IMG/VR virus record: IMGVR_UViG_3300037247_000895
Span: 1 to 27,211 of that record
DNA from: a virus
Direction: 5' to 3' (one strand)
Length of the DNA: 27,211 nt
The translations under genes and the position numbers were made by a program. Shown here piece by piece: positions 1 to 7,142 of the stretch. How positions within the stretch are numbered: position 1 is the first letter of the stretch; each line of letters opens with the position of its first letter. The notes beneath the pieces are model-generated. The model saw only the letters and a list, made by a program, of their open reading frames with translations, was not told the origin of the DNA and ran no database searches.

Positions 1-40
1 CCATTCTGAGCGTCTGTATAGATTCAAAAGCGGTGGGGGA

Positions 41-268
41 ATGAGAATCCCTGACGCGCCCCGCCTGCTACCAGAAGCCGCTGGCGTCGCCGAGTACGAC
101 GGCCGCCGCGTCACTCTCTTGGGGCCATATGGCACGAAGCTCGATTGGTGGCTGGTTTCTGGGAGCTGGGCACTTCCCGGAACCCAGCCTATGCTCTACG
201 TTGGTCGGGACGAGGCCGAGGCCCGCAAGGTGTTCGAGGCTGAGGCCGAGAGACTGAGGAATGGATAA
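41..268 (+). CDS. Hypothetical small protein upstream of terS
   Basis: A 75-residue ORF that I do not recognise. It is mixed alpha/beta in character, with a Trp-rich centre (DWWLVSGSWALPG) and a charged helical C-terminus rich in Glu, Ala and Arg. There is no signal peptide or membrane segment. The purine run GGGGGA touches the ATG directly, closer than a normal Shine-Dalgarno, so the start is uncertain. The 3' end overlaps the next gene by 8 bp, as in a compact late operon. Its place just before the small terminase suggests an accessory or moron gene; function unknown. Confidence 0.5.
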   Translation: MRIPDAPRLLPEAAGVAEYDGRRVTLLGPYGTKLDWWLVSGSWALPGTQPMLYVGRDEAEARKVFEAEAERLRNG

Positions 269-491
269 CGTCGACACCTGGTGCATTGCTTTTGAGCGCC
301 GTCTAGTGGAGCGGGGTATCTACATCGGCAGGCGGTCATATTCGGACGACCTAGAGGCTTACGGTGGGGCGGTGACTTACCAACTAGGCCAACCTCCCGA
401 GCACATGCATGCCAGGATTAGCTATGTCCTCATGCTTCAGGGTACTCCTGCGGTTGCCGCCGATTATGTGGTAGAGAGGCTGAGGGGCTAG
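261..491 (+). CDS. Hypothetical small protein
   Basis: A 76-residue ORF starting ATG inside the end of the preceding gene, with GAGGAATGG-type purines just upstream. The N-terminal half (MDNVDTWCIAFERRLVERG) looks helical and the C-terminus (PAVAADYVVERLRG) ends in another helix. No known family is visible. It stops two bases before the small terminase start, so it is probably co-translated with the packaging genes. Confidence 0.5.
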   Translation: MDNVDTWCIAFERRLVERGIYIGRRSYSDDLEAYGGAVTYQLGQPPEHMHARISYVLMLQGTPAVAADYVVERLRG

Positions 492-493
492 AA

Positions 494-922
494 ATGCCAG
501 CACCAGGAGTCAAGCCGAACGAGGGCCAGCCTGTCCGTCACCGCGTCAAGCCACGACACGAATGGGTTGAGGTAGAGCACCGGCCTTTCGAGGATGGGCC
601 CCGGTTGCCACGCAACCAGCCGAGCGGACCGCTCTGGCCGGCGGCGACGAAGCGCTGGTGGGGGGTCATCTCCCGGATGCCCCATTGCATCCTGTGGGAC
701 GAGGCCGACTGGCAGTTCGCCCTAGATACGGCTTCTGTCGCTGCGGCCTTCCACGGGGGGGACATGAAGCAGGCGGTGGAACTGAGGCAGCGGGAGAAGG
801 TGATGGGCACGACGCTGGACGCCCGCCGCGACCTCCGCATCCGCTACGTGGAGGCGGTGCAGGAAGAGGAGCGACCAGCTATTGCAGCTATCGAAGACTA
901 CAGGAAGGCGCTGAGAGAATGA
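494..922 (+). CDS. terS: Terminase small subunit
   Basis: A 142-residue protein with the pattern of phage small terminases common in high-GC host phages. A Pro-rich N-terminus precedes a PSGPLWPAATKRWW block (about residues 43-56). An SRMPHCILWDEADWQFALDTA helix pair follows, then a Gly-Asp turn, an ELRQREKVMGTT segment and a DARRDLRIRYVEA helix. In this family the protein binds phage DNA and loads the large terminase for head filling. The position, 0.9 kb upstream of terL, supports the call. The gene ends in an ATGA overlap with the next ORF. The alternative is a generic DNA-binding phage protein, which I think unlikely. Confidence 0.8.
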   Translation: MPAPGVKPNEGQPVRHRVKPRHEWVEVEHRPFEDGPRLPRNQPSGPLWPAATKRWWGVISRMPHCILWDEADWQFALDTASVAAAFHGGDMKQAVELRQREKVMGTTLDARRDLRIRYVEAVQEEERPAIAAIEDYRKALRE

Positions 923-1149
923 GAATCACGGATGATAATGGGCTAGACTTAGGTCACTTAGGCATTCTAGAGTTTCGGCCAGGAGAGATTGCGATAATTC
1001 GGTGCGAACGCCATCTCACGATGGATCAACTTTATGAGTTGAAAGACGCATGGGCCGAGGCACTCCCTGGAATCAAGGCGATAATTCTGACAGACGGCAT
1101 GACGATAGAGAAGGCCAGAGAGGAAATGACAAAGGCGCTGGAGGGATGA
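919..1149 (+). CDS. Small phage protein, unknown function
   Basis: A 76-residue ORF whose ATG overlaps the terS stop (ATGA at 919-922). The C-terminal two thirds have a repeated phage small-protein look: a hydrophobic strand (GEIAIIRCE), a helix (MDQLYELKDAWAEALPG) and a second strand (IKAIILTDG), then a charged helix. This beta-alpha-beta layout recurs in small proteins of many tailed phages with no assigned role. A longer in-frame ORF exists upstream, but it would lie wholly inside terS, so the overlapping ATG is the better start. Confidence 0.6.
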   Translation: MRITDDNGLDLGHLGILEFRPGEIAIIRCERHLTMDQLYELKDAWAEALPGIKAIILTDGMTIEKAREEMTKALEG

Positions 1150-1382
1150 TGCCTGACCAGTTGGAAGAGACGCTGATTAAGATTCAGGATGCCTTAGAGA
1201 ATCTGGCTGAGCAATTGGGCTTAGCCTGGAAGGACTATATCCGGAAGACATATCCGGAGCGGGCATGTCCGAACTGTGATTTCGTGGCGGCTGAGGAGGG
1301 CGAGGAATTCCTGCCCTGCCCAGGGACTGGTTCAGTATTGCATGGCGTCTATGAAACAAGATCGAGGACAGGGGCCGAATGA
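1146..1382 (+). CDS. Small Cys-containing phage protein
   Basis: A 78-residue ORF starting ATGATG across the previous stop. Residues 1-45 are predicted helical and amphipathic (LEETLIKIQDALENLAEQLG). A CPNC pair near residue 49 and a later CPG give a partial zinc-ribbon pattern; only three Cys are present, so metal binding is uncertain. It ends in an ATGA overlap with a clearer zinc-ribbon gene. Function unknown. Confidence 0.6.
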   Translation: MMPDQLEETLIKIQDALENLAEQLGLAWKDYIRKTYPERACPNCDFVAAEEGEEFLPCPGTGSVLHGVYETRSRTGAE

Positions 1383-1594
1383 TCACCGATACTGATCTTA
1401 CGTGCCCGCGCTGTGGTGGGAGGGACTTCGAGGAACATGACTGCGGCCCAGATGGATGGGATGATGACGTGACGTGGATATCTGAGGTCTGCACCCATTG
1501 TCGCCTTTGGTACTCCGGCTGGACCGAGCAGTGGCTTATTGATTGCGCAGTCTGGACGGACGAAGAGGATGCCGAGGAGTTTGTGCCGCAATGA
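1379..1594 (+). CDS. Zinc-ribbon small protein
   Basis: A 71-residue acidic protein with two Cys knuckles: CPRCGG at residues 9-14 and CTHC at about 38-41. These could bind one zinc in a ribbon fold. The spacer is rich in Asp and Trp. Such small ribbons are frequent phage accessory proteins, either nucleic-acid or protein binding; nothing here shows which. The ATG overlaps the preceding stop (ATGA) and the TGA overlaps the next start the same way. Confidence 0.62.
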   Translation: MITDTDLTCPRCGGRDFEEHDCGPDGWDDDVTWISEVCTHCRLWYSGWTEQWLIDCAVWTDEEDAEEFVPQ

Positions 1595-1845
1595 CCATCG
1601 CTCTCGCCCCGCCCGCCAGGATCGGTACTGTTGAGCATCCCCTCACCGGCGATAAGTGGGACGTTCTTGACCGTCGTGGTCTCTTCCGGTGTAGGCATCG
1701 TTTTCTATTTCGCACAGTTAAGCCGAACGAGGGATATGGCTATTTTATGGTCGCCAATGCATCTGCGGCCGCACATCTCGTCGAATGCCAACGAGGATTC
1801 ATGTTCGGATGGCGAACTAATATCGGAGTCCGGGCTGGCCTATGA
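1591..1845 (+). CDS. Hypothetical small protein before terL
   Basis: An 84-residue ORF that begins and ends in ATGA overlaps, which marks it as a real member of the packaging operon. It is basic, with short beta-rich segments (GTVEHPLTGDKWDVLD; GYGYFMVANASAAAHLVE), and I do not recognise it. It contains the coding block for VKPNEG, also found near the terS N-terminus; the shared 13 bases look coincidental. Confidence 0.58.
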   Translation: MTIALAPPARIGTVEHPLTGDKWDVLDRRGLFRCRHRFLFRTVKPNEGYGYFMVANASAAAHLVECQRGFMFGWRTNIGVRAGL

Positions 1846-3494
1846 CGACCGAAGCCCCGCCCATAGGCATCCACATCGGCCCCACGACTGTCCCAGAGCG
1901 CACCCTCGGCTGGGAGATCCTCGGTTGGACGAAGGAGTACCTCCTGCAGCCGGACGGCCCGAATGCCGGCGAGCCGTGGGTCTTCACCAACGAGCAGGCG
2001 CGTTTCGTGCTCAACTGGTACGCCATCGATGAGCAAGGCCGGTTCGTCTGGCGCTATGGGATGCTGCGCAGGATGAAGGGTTGGGGCAAGGACCCGGTGG
2101 GCGCCGCCCTCTCCTGCATCGAGTTTGTCGGGCCGTGCCGTTTCCACCACTGGGATGGCTCGGCAACCCTTATCCCTTCCATGAAGCTCCCCGCCGACCA
2201 GGGTTTCGGTGAACCCGTCGCCGGGCCCCACTATGCGGCCTGGGTGCAGATAGCCGCCGTCTCCCGCGACCAGACCCGCAACACCATGACGCTCTTCCCC
2301 GGCATGATCTCGCCCAAAGCCATCGAGGAGTTCGGCATCGACATCGGCAAGGAGATCATCTACGCCTATGGCGGGCGCCGGCGTATTGAGGCGGTAACGA
2401 GCTCGCCCCGGGCGTTGGAGGGCGGGCGGGCCACCTTCATACTGAAGAACGAGACCCATCACTGGCTAGCACCGAACGAGGGGCATGAGATGAGCAAGGT
2501 CATCGCCCGTAACGCGGCGAAGTCCCGCGATGCCTCCTCGCGGGTGCTGGCCATCTCGAACGCCCACGCTCCCGGCGAGGACTCGGACGCCGAGCACGAT
2601 TACGAGGCTTGGAAAAAGATCGACCAGGGCCTTTCGAAAGCTACGGGCCTTCTCTACGAATGTCTCGAGGCACCAGAGGAGACGGACCTAGAGGACGACG
2701 AGTCCTTGATGGCTGGCCTCCTGGCGGCGCGCGGCGACTCCGAGTGGGTCGACCCTGACCGCCTGATCGCCGAGATTCACGACCCCCGGACTTCGGCGGC
2801 GATGGCCCGGCGCTTCTACCTGAATCAGATCGTCGCCGAGGAGGACAAACCCTTCGACAGCAAGAAATGGGAGACGCTGGCGGGGACAGGTCGCAAAGTC
2901 CCGGACGGCGCGCTTATCACCCTCGGCTTCGATGGTTCCATCAGCCAGGACCACACGGCACTTATCGGGACCGAGGTGGCGACGGGGCATCAGTGGGTCG
3001 TGGGCTACTGGGAGCCTGAGATCATGGCTGACGGCGAAGTGCGCATCCCCTTCATGGAGGTCGACGAGACCGTTGATGCGGCCTTTGGGCGCTGGAAGGT
3101 GTGGCGCTTCAACTGCGATCCGTTCTACTGGAAGGACATGACGGCTGCCTGGGCAGGCCGCTACGGTGACGACGTCGTCGTCAACTGGGCGACGAACCAG
3201 TACCGAAGGATGGCGGCCGCTCTGCTCGCCTACCGGAACGCCATCGAGACCGGGGCGCTGACGCACGACGGGGACGCACGATTCACCGCTGCGATATATA
3301 ATGCACATAAGCACATGCGCGAATTTCGGGACGACCAGGGCGAGCGGATGTGGACCATCCAGAAGGAGCGGCCGGACTCACCGCTGAAGATCGACGCGGC
3401 GATGGCCGGGTGCCTGTCGTGGGAGGCGTCCCTCGCCGCTATCGCTGCCGGCGCGGTGGGTGAAGAGGACGAGGCGGGGGTATTCTTTGTCTAG
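1842..3494 (+). CDS. terL: Terminase large subunit
   Basis: A 550-residue two-domain packaging motor. The N-terminal ATPase has a deviant Walker A, RRMKGWGKDP at residues 76-85, of the type seen in many phage terminases. A Walker B-like strand ends in NETHHW (203-208), and the SRVLAISNAHAPGED segment (233-247) fits the ATPase coupling region. The C-terminal RNase H-like nuclease shows candidate metal-binding acids: D364 in LGFDGS, D426 in FNCDP and D518 in KIDAAMA. It translocates DNA into the prohead through the portal and cuts it. Length is normal and the ORF is intact. Its ATG overlaps the previous stop, and a TTG-start gene overlaps its own stop. Confidence 0.95.
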   Translation: MTTEAPPIGIHIGPTTVPERTLGWEILGWTKEYLLQPDGPNAGEPWVFTNEQARFVLNWYAIDEQGRFVWRYGMLRRMKGWGKDPVGAALSCIEFVGPCRFHHWDGSATLIPSMKLPADQGFGEPVAGPHYAAWVQIAAVSRDQTRNTMTLFPGMISPKAIEEFGIDIGKEIIYAYGGRRRIEAVTSSPRALEGGRATFILKNETHHWLAPNEGHEMSKVIARNAAKSRDASSRVLAISNAHAPGEDSDAEHDYEAWKKIDQGLSKATGLLYECLEAPEETDLEDDESLMAGLLAARGDSEWVDPDRLIAEIHDPRTSAAMARRFYLNQIVAEEDKPFDSKKWETLAGTGRKVPDGALITLGFDGSISQDHTALIGTEVATGHQWVVGYWEPEIMADGEVRIPFMEVDETVDAAFGRWKVWRFNCDPFYWKDMTAAWAGRYGDDVVVNWATNQYRRMAAALLAYRNAIETGALTHDGDARFTAAIYNAHKHMREFRDDQGERMWTIQKERPDSPLKIDAAMAGCLSWEASLAAIAAGAVGEEDEAGVFFV

Positions 3495-3741
3495 TAGGAA
3501 TCCTCACGCACAATGCGTTGGATATTGCAGGCATCCTCGCTCCCGATATGATGATCGTCTTCCCTATCGCTGCACGCAGGATTGGGAACATGGAGTTGAG
3601 CGAGTGCCTTTGCCCATTGATATAGTGAGGGCGCTCGACTCTCGGTTAGCACTCGAGGACAGCGATACCGAGGAGAGATTATATTGTGGCCGCGATTGGC
3701 CCAGGTGGGGTAAAGCGACTAGACGTGAGACGAAGGATTGA
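3487..3741 (+). CDS. Hypothetical small protein, TTG start
   Basis: An 84-residue ORF read from TTG, overlapping the terL stop by 8 bp (TTGTCTAG). A strong purine tract (GGCGGGGG) lies just upstream, which decides this start over positions deeper in terL. It has three Cys (CVGYC, then CTQDW) and a basic C-terminus. It is not recognised. Base composition is lower in GC than the flanking terL and portal genes, fitting an acquired accessory gene. It could also be spacer sequence open by chance, so confidence is moderate. Confidence 0.48.
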   Translation: MSSRNPHAQCVGYCRHPRSRYDDRLPYRCTQDWEHGVERVPLPIDIVRALDSRLALEDSDTEERLYCGRDWPRWGKATRRETKD

Positions 3742-3929
3742 AAACACATGCCATTACCGGAAGCATCGAGGCGGTCGGTCGTCTCCTCGGCTCCCTGCTT
3801 GACCGAGACGATCTGAAGGTCATCGGCCAGGGCGCCATCCTCCTGCTTGCGCTGGCGCTGGTGGCCATTGTCCTGGCGGCAACGGCGGGCCTCGCGCTCG
3901 CCGTCTTCGAGGGGGTGAGGGGGCTGTGA
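3738..3929 (+). CDS. Small single-pass membrane protein
   Basis: A 63-residue ORF with a TTGA start/stop overlap to the preceding gene and a GTGA overlap to the next. Residues about 32-57 are an uninterrupted hydrophobic helix (AILLLALALVAIVLAATAGL and on), preceded by a charged amphipathic stretch with DRDD. That gives one transmembrane span with little periplasmic tail. Small membrane proteins in phage late operons can be holin-like or host-interaction factors. Nothing here proves lysis, and no endolysin is adjacent. Confidence 0.5.
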   Translation: MKTHAITGSIEAVGRLLGSLLDRDDLKVIGQGAILLLALALVAIVLAATAGLALAVFEGVRGL

Positions 3930-4186
3930 GTTCAATACTCTATTGGCGCCGCCTGCCTACCCAATTTAGGGAAGCCCATGAACTCTCCTCGCAGCTCAAG
4001 TTTTTATTGGGACAACACCTATGGGGACATGATGGGAGCCTCCATTCGGCAGGGATGCAGATTCTCCCTGGCTCGACAGATTATGCCTTCCTCGCAGGGT
4101 TGGCCGCAGCCGATATAGAGGGGGCGAGAGGGTTATTGATGGCTATAGACGAATCCGAAGGCGTAGAACTCTCGATTGAAGGCTAG
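3926..4186 (+). CDS. Conserved-looking small phage protein
   Basis: An 86-residue ORF starting GTG in a GTGA overlap. The C-terminal half (YAFLAGLAAADIEGARGLLMAI) is a helical repeat-like segment followed by GVELSIEG. This resembles small unannotated proteins next to phage packaging genes. It has no membrane span or metal motif. It stops directly before the portal region, so it is likely co-transcribed with the portal gene. Function unknown. Confidence 0.58.
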   Translation: MSSILYWRRLPTQFREAHELSSQLKFLLGQHLWGHDGSLHSAGMQILPGSTDYAFLAGLAAADIEGARGLLMAIDESEGVELSIEG

Positions 4187-4210
4187 TTGGCTAAAGGGGG
4201 GAGGCCTGAG

Positions 4211-5719
4211 ATGGGACTTGTCGCGGACACATTCAGCCTAGTTCGCAACCGCGCTCCTCCGCTGCCCATCCAGAGAGCGGGGCAGTGGGCGGCGCCCCCG
4301 CAGCAGGGCTACTTGGGGTATTCCCGGGCCTACATGCGGAACGAGATCGTCTTCGCCTGTATCGAGATGCTGGCGACCTCGGCGGGCGAGCCGCACATCG
4401 TCGGCCGGCGCTTCCGGCGCGAGAGGCCGCAGATCAGGAACGAGGAGCAACGCCTGCAGGCGAGGGGAGTCCCGTTGCGAGACATCTACTCGCAGATGAT
4501 TACCAATGGCTTCTTCACCGACTTGCCCAACCACCCCCTAGTCCGCCTGCTGGATAAGCCGAACCCCTGGATGAGCCGCGGTCAGCTATGGGGAATGGTC
4601 GTTATGGACCGCGCCCTGGCCGGCAACTGCTATCTGCTCAAGGCGAGGGTACAGGGCGGGCCTCTGAAGGGCGCGATGGCCGAGCTGTGGCGGCTACGGC
4701 CGGACCGCGTGAGGATCATCCCCGATCCGGTCAACCATATCGCCGGCTACGAGTACAGGATTGGAACCGAGACGGTGACATACCCACCGCAGGATATCGT
4801 GCACTTCAAGACAAGGCATCCTCTGAGCGATTTTTACGGCATGCCGCCGCTACTGGTTGCCGCCGACCGCGTCACCATCGACGAGTATATGGGAAGTTTC
4901 CTGAGGGGCTTCTATGAGCGCGGCGGCACGGGTCCGGGTTCTATCCTCTCGGTCAAGCAGAGGCTTTCGCAGGAAGCTAAGGATGACATTCGCGACCGCT
5001 TCCGCAGCCAATTTGGCGGGAGTGCGGGCTTCCATGAGATGCTGATCCTGGACCAGGCCGAAAGCACTTATCAACAGATGGGGCTCAACCGTGGCCTGCG
5101 CGATGCCCTGCCCAAGGAGCTCGACGCCATGACGGAGGCCAGGATCGCCATGGTCTTCGGGATCCCAGGCTCCATCCTCGGCCTGCTCATTGGCTACGAG
5201 TCCTCGAGCTACGCCAACAAACGGCAGGATTGGCAGGTGTTCTGGGACTTGACCATGACGCCGCTTCTGAGCGACCTCGACGACGTGCTCAACCTCCAGC
5301 TTGTCCCGGAGTTCGGCTTCATAGACGAGGTGCTGTTCGATCTGAGCGACATCCGGGCCTTGCAGGAAGACGTCGACAAGCTCCACGAGCGGGCACGGAA
5401 GAACGGCCAAGCGGGCTACTGGTCCTTCGAAGAAGTGCGAGAGGCTACCGGTAAAGACCCTAATATTAAGAGTGGTACTTTCTTCATACCGTCCAGCAGC
5501 ATAGCGACTCCTATCGAGGAGATGGGCAAACGGGCAGAGCGATTGGCTGGACCTGGCGAAGACGGGGCTGAGGCTACGGAACCCGTAGGGAACCTGTTGG
5601 ACGAGGTACGACACGACTGTGGGCGCTTAGTCGCCAGGGATGTGGTGGGCAACCCAGAACTCCATTGCGATAAGTGCATGGAGAACTTCAGGCCCCATGT
5701 CGAACTGATCATCTCATGA
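4211..5719 (+). CDS. Portal protein, HK97 type
   Basis: A 502-residue HK97-family portal, the dodecameric ring at the capsid vertex through which DNA enters and leaves. Characteristic segments are the early NEIVFACIEMLA helix, the NHPLVRLLDKPNPWMS block, NCYLLKAR, LWRLRPDRVRIIPD, a VHFKTRHPLSDFYGMPPL turn and the GIPGSILGL region ahead of a long helical stem. I chose ATG 4211 because AGGGGGGAGG lies about 7 bases upstream; an in-frame TTG at 4187, right after the previous stop, lacks this. The C-terminus carries an unusual DCG...HCDKC cluster that could bind metal. It ends in an ATGA overlap. Confidence 0.95.
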   Translation: MGLVADTFSLVRNRAPPLPIQRAGQWAAPPQQGYLGYSRAYMRNEIVFACIEMLATSAGEPHIVGRRFRRERPQIRNEEQRLQARGVPLRDIYSQMITNGFFTDLPNHPLVRLLDKPNPWMSRGQLWGMVVMDRALAGNCYLLKARVQGGPLKGAMAELWRLRPDRVRIIPDPVNHIAGYEYRIGTETVTYPPQDIVHFKTRHPLSDFYGMPPLLVAADRVTIDEYMGSFLRGFYERGGTGPGSILSVKQRLSQEAKDDIRDRFRSQFGGSAGFHEMLILDQAESTYQQMGLNRGLRDALPKELDAMTEARIAMVFGIPGSILGLLIGYESSSYANKRQDWQVFWDLTMTPLLSDLDDVLNLQLVPEFGFIDEVLFDLSDIRALQEDVDKLHERARKNGQAGYWSFEEVREATGKDPNIKSGTFFIPSSSIATPIEEMGKRAERLAGPGEDGAEATEPVGNLLDEVRHDCGRLVARDVVGNPELHCDKCMENFRPHVELIIS

Positions 5720-5925
5720 ACAAAAAGTTCATCGTATTGCGCCAGTGCCCTCCATCTCTCGCGAGGTTGGAGGGCCAGTGGTGCGAAGTCGAATCCGTGA
5801 ATTTAGAGTTTGTCACTGCTGACGACGTCTTGACCTACATCAGCTTTATTGGTACCCGCCGGTTTGAGAGCAGAGAGGATGGATGCAGTGCAGAGGTCTT
5901 TAAACCGGAGAGGGACACGACTTGA
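5716..5925 (+). CDS. Hypothetical small protein
   Basis: A 69-residue ORF with an ATGA overlap to the portal stop. It is beta-rich (KKFIVLRQ; QWCEVESVNLEFV; VLTYISFIG) with three Cys. No family is recognised. A near-consensus promoter begins inside its stop codon, so this is the last gene of the packaging block before a new transcription start. Confidence 0.55.
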   Translation: MNKKFIVLRQCPPSLARLEGQWCEVESVNLEFVTADDVLTYISFIGTRRFESREDGCSAEVFKPERDTT

Positions 5926-5951
5926 CAACCGCAAAAGACTAGCCGCATAAT
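5922..5951 (+). promoter_or_regulatory. Predicted sigma70-type promoter before the head module
   Basis: A perfect -35 box TTGACA (5922-5927) and a -10 box CATAAT (5946-5951, five of six matches) are separated by 18 bp. Transcription would start near 5958. This is the best promoter-like sequence I noticed in the window. It sits exactly where the operon opens a 154-bp gap before the protease gene. Activity is inferred, not shown. Confidence 0.6.
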
Positions 5952-5975
5952 CATCTCGACAATAGTTTAGACGCG

Positions 5976-6034
5976 AGCGCAGCCGAGCGCCCCTAGCGGG
6001 CCAAATAGCGCAGCCAGAGCGTCCACAGCGGGCC
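5976..6034 (+). repeat. Imperfect direct repeat with hairpin potential
   Basis: Two copies, 5976-6002 and 6007-6034, each begin AGCGCAGCC and end AGCGGGCC. Each contains a small potential hairpin with a 4-bp stem and 5-base loop (GCCC/GGGC in the first, GTCC/GGGC with one G-T pair in the second). A third related hairpin is the terminator that follows. The repeats lie in the untranslated leader downstream of the predicted promoter. Confidence 0.55.
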
Positions 6035-6036
6035 TA

Positions 6037-6060
6037 GCGCCCCGAGTGGGCGCCTTTTCT
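6037..6060 (+). terminator. Intrinsic terminator or attenuator before the protease gene
   Basis: Perfect 6-bp stem GCGCCC (6037-6042) with GGGCGC (6048-6053), loop CGAGT, followed by CTTTTCT. This has the form of a Rho-independent terminator with a short T-run. It could end read-through from the packaging genes, end a roughly 100-nt RNA started at the promoter upstream, or act as an attenuator for the head genes. Confidence 0.58.
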
Positions 6061-6079
6061 TGTCTGGGAATAGGTGGCT

Positions 6080-7039
6080 ATGCCGCTGCCGAAGCCGAAC
6101 AAGGGGGAGGAGGAGTCCGATTTTGTCCACCGATGCATGGGTGAGACCGAGGAGGAGTTCCCCGACGAAAGCCAACGGGCGGCGGTCTGTCACCGGCAAT
6201 GGGAAGAGCGGGAGAAGAACAGGATGAAGTCCTGGTACAACATCCGCGATGCAGCCCACGGCGAGGTCGAGGTGCTGCTCTACGACGAGATCGGTTTATT
6301 CGGCATCCCTGCGGCTGAGTTCGTGAAGGATTTGCAGGGCATCAAGGCTCAGGTTATCAGCCTCCATATCAACTCCCCCGGCGGCGTAGTCTTCGAGGGC
6401 ATCGCTATCTACAACAGTCTCAAGCAGCATCCCGCCATCGTCAACGTCACTATAGACGGCATCGCCGCCTCTACTGCCTCATTCATTGCGCAGGCCGGCG
6501 ACCACATCATCATGGCGCAGTCCGCGAGCATGATGATCCACGACCCCCTCGGGAGCCTAGATGCCAAGATTGTTGGCAACGCTGGCGATCTCCGCAGTGC
6601 GGCACATGAAGCGGAGAAGCTTGCCCGGGTGCTAGATAAGGCGGCCGCCAGCATCGCGGGCATCTACGCAGGTCGGGCTGGCGGCACCGAGGAAGAGTGG
6701 CGAGCACGGATGGCCGAAGAGAGCTGGTATCAGGACCAGGAAGCCGTTGACATCGGCCTAGCCGATGAGGTGCTGGAAAGCAAGCCGAAGGTAGCTGCGA
6801 TGGCGGGGGGCGTCTTCAACCTCTCTAAGTTCAAGAATGTCCCGAAGTGGCTACAGAATCAGGGCGGCAGTTTCGAGGCGCCCAGCGGCGGTGACAAAGT
6901 AGACAAACCCGATGCCGAGGACGATCTGCCCGACATCGACTATGCCTGGCACCTCAAGGCGGGCGTCGGAAAAGTAATGGAACCGGACTTGCTGCCGGAG
7001 TACGACTTCGCCGGCGCAATCAGGGAGGGACTGAAGTAG
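6080..7039 (+). CDS. ClpP-like head maturation protease
   Basis: A 319-residue serine protease of the ClpP/SppA-like phage prohead protease type, which processes capsid or scaffold during maturation. The core (about 63-245) shows SLHINSPGGVVFEG, then IDGIAASTAS with the candidate nucleophile Ser131 and MMIHDPLG with His154, in ClpP order. Ahead of it is an extra domain of about 45 residues with the pattern PLPKPNKGEEE...HRCM...FPDESQRAAVC, a small helical motif found in various phage proteins. ATG 6080 is preferred; GTG 6074, two codons upstream, is possible. It directly precedes the capsid gene, as in HK97-like head modules. Confidence 0.92.
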   Translation: MPLPKPNKGEEESDFVHRCMGETEEEFPDESQRAAVCHRQWEEREKNRMKSWYNIRDAAHGEVEVLLYDEIGLFGIPAAEFVKDLQGIKAQVISLHINSPGGVVFEGIAIYNSLKQHPAIVNVTIDGIAASTASFIAQAGDHIIMAQSASMMIHDPLGSLDAKIVGNAGDLRSAAHEAEKLARVLDKAAASIAGIYAGRAGGTEEEWRARMAEESWYQDQEAVDIGLADEVLESKPKVAAMAGGVFNLSKFKNVPKWLQNQGGSFEAPSGGDKVDKPDAEDDLPDIDYAWHLKAGVGKVMEPDLLPEYDFAGAIREGLK

Positions 7040-7047
7040 GATGTAGG

Positions 7048-7085
7048 CCCCGCGCCGCCAGCTTGGACGGCGAGACGACGCGGGG
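7048..7085 (+). other. Stem-loop in the capsid gene leader
   Basis: CCCCGCG (7048-7054) pairs perfectly with CGCGGGG (7079-7085), and CGCC (7056-7059) with GGCG (7069-7072) forms an inner stem. No T-run follows, so it is not an obvious terminator. A second, short hairpin CTGGG-AGA-CCCAG follows at 7099-7111. Both lie in the 130-bp untranslated gap between protease and capsid genes and may stabilise or process the transcript. Confidence 0.45.
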
Positions 7086-7142
7086 TTGAGAGCAAGAACT
7101 GGGAGACCCAGCCCTCGCGCTTCTGTTGTAGCCGATGGCGGG

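Larger units (their letters stand above)
5958..6060 (+). ncRNA. Candidate short structured leader RNA
   Basis: The interval from the predicted start site to the terminator T-run is about 100 nt and has no convincing ORF. It holds two repeated hairpins and the terminator stem. It could be a free small RNA, or a leader that must be antiterminated for protease and capsid expression. The GGGC at 6030-6033 can also pair with GCCC at 6039-6042, competing with the terminator stem. The RNA itself is inferred; only the promoter-like, repeat and stem sequences are seen. Confidence 0.33.

Noticed and set aside
512-1733. Repeat AGCCGAACGAGGG in terS and the gene before terL
   Set aside because: Only 13 bases are shared, in coding sequence and with no flanking similarity; most likely chance.
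1740-2462. 240-codon minus-strand ORF within terL
   Set aside because: Antisense to well-defined terminase motifs; a long open frame caused by high GC content.
3738-3929. Holin assignment
   Set aside because: There is one membrane span and no neighbouring endolysin, so membrane protein is as far as the sequence supports.
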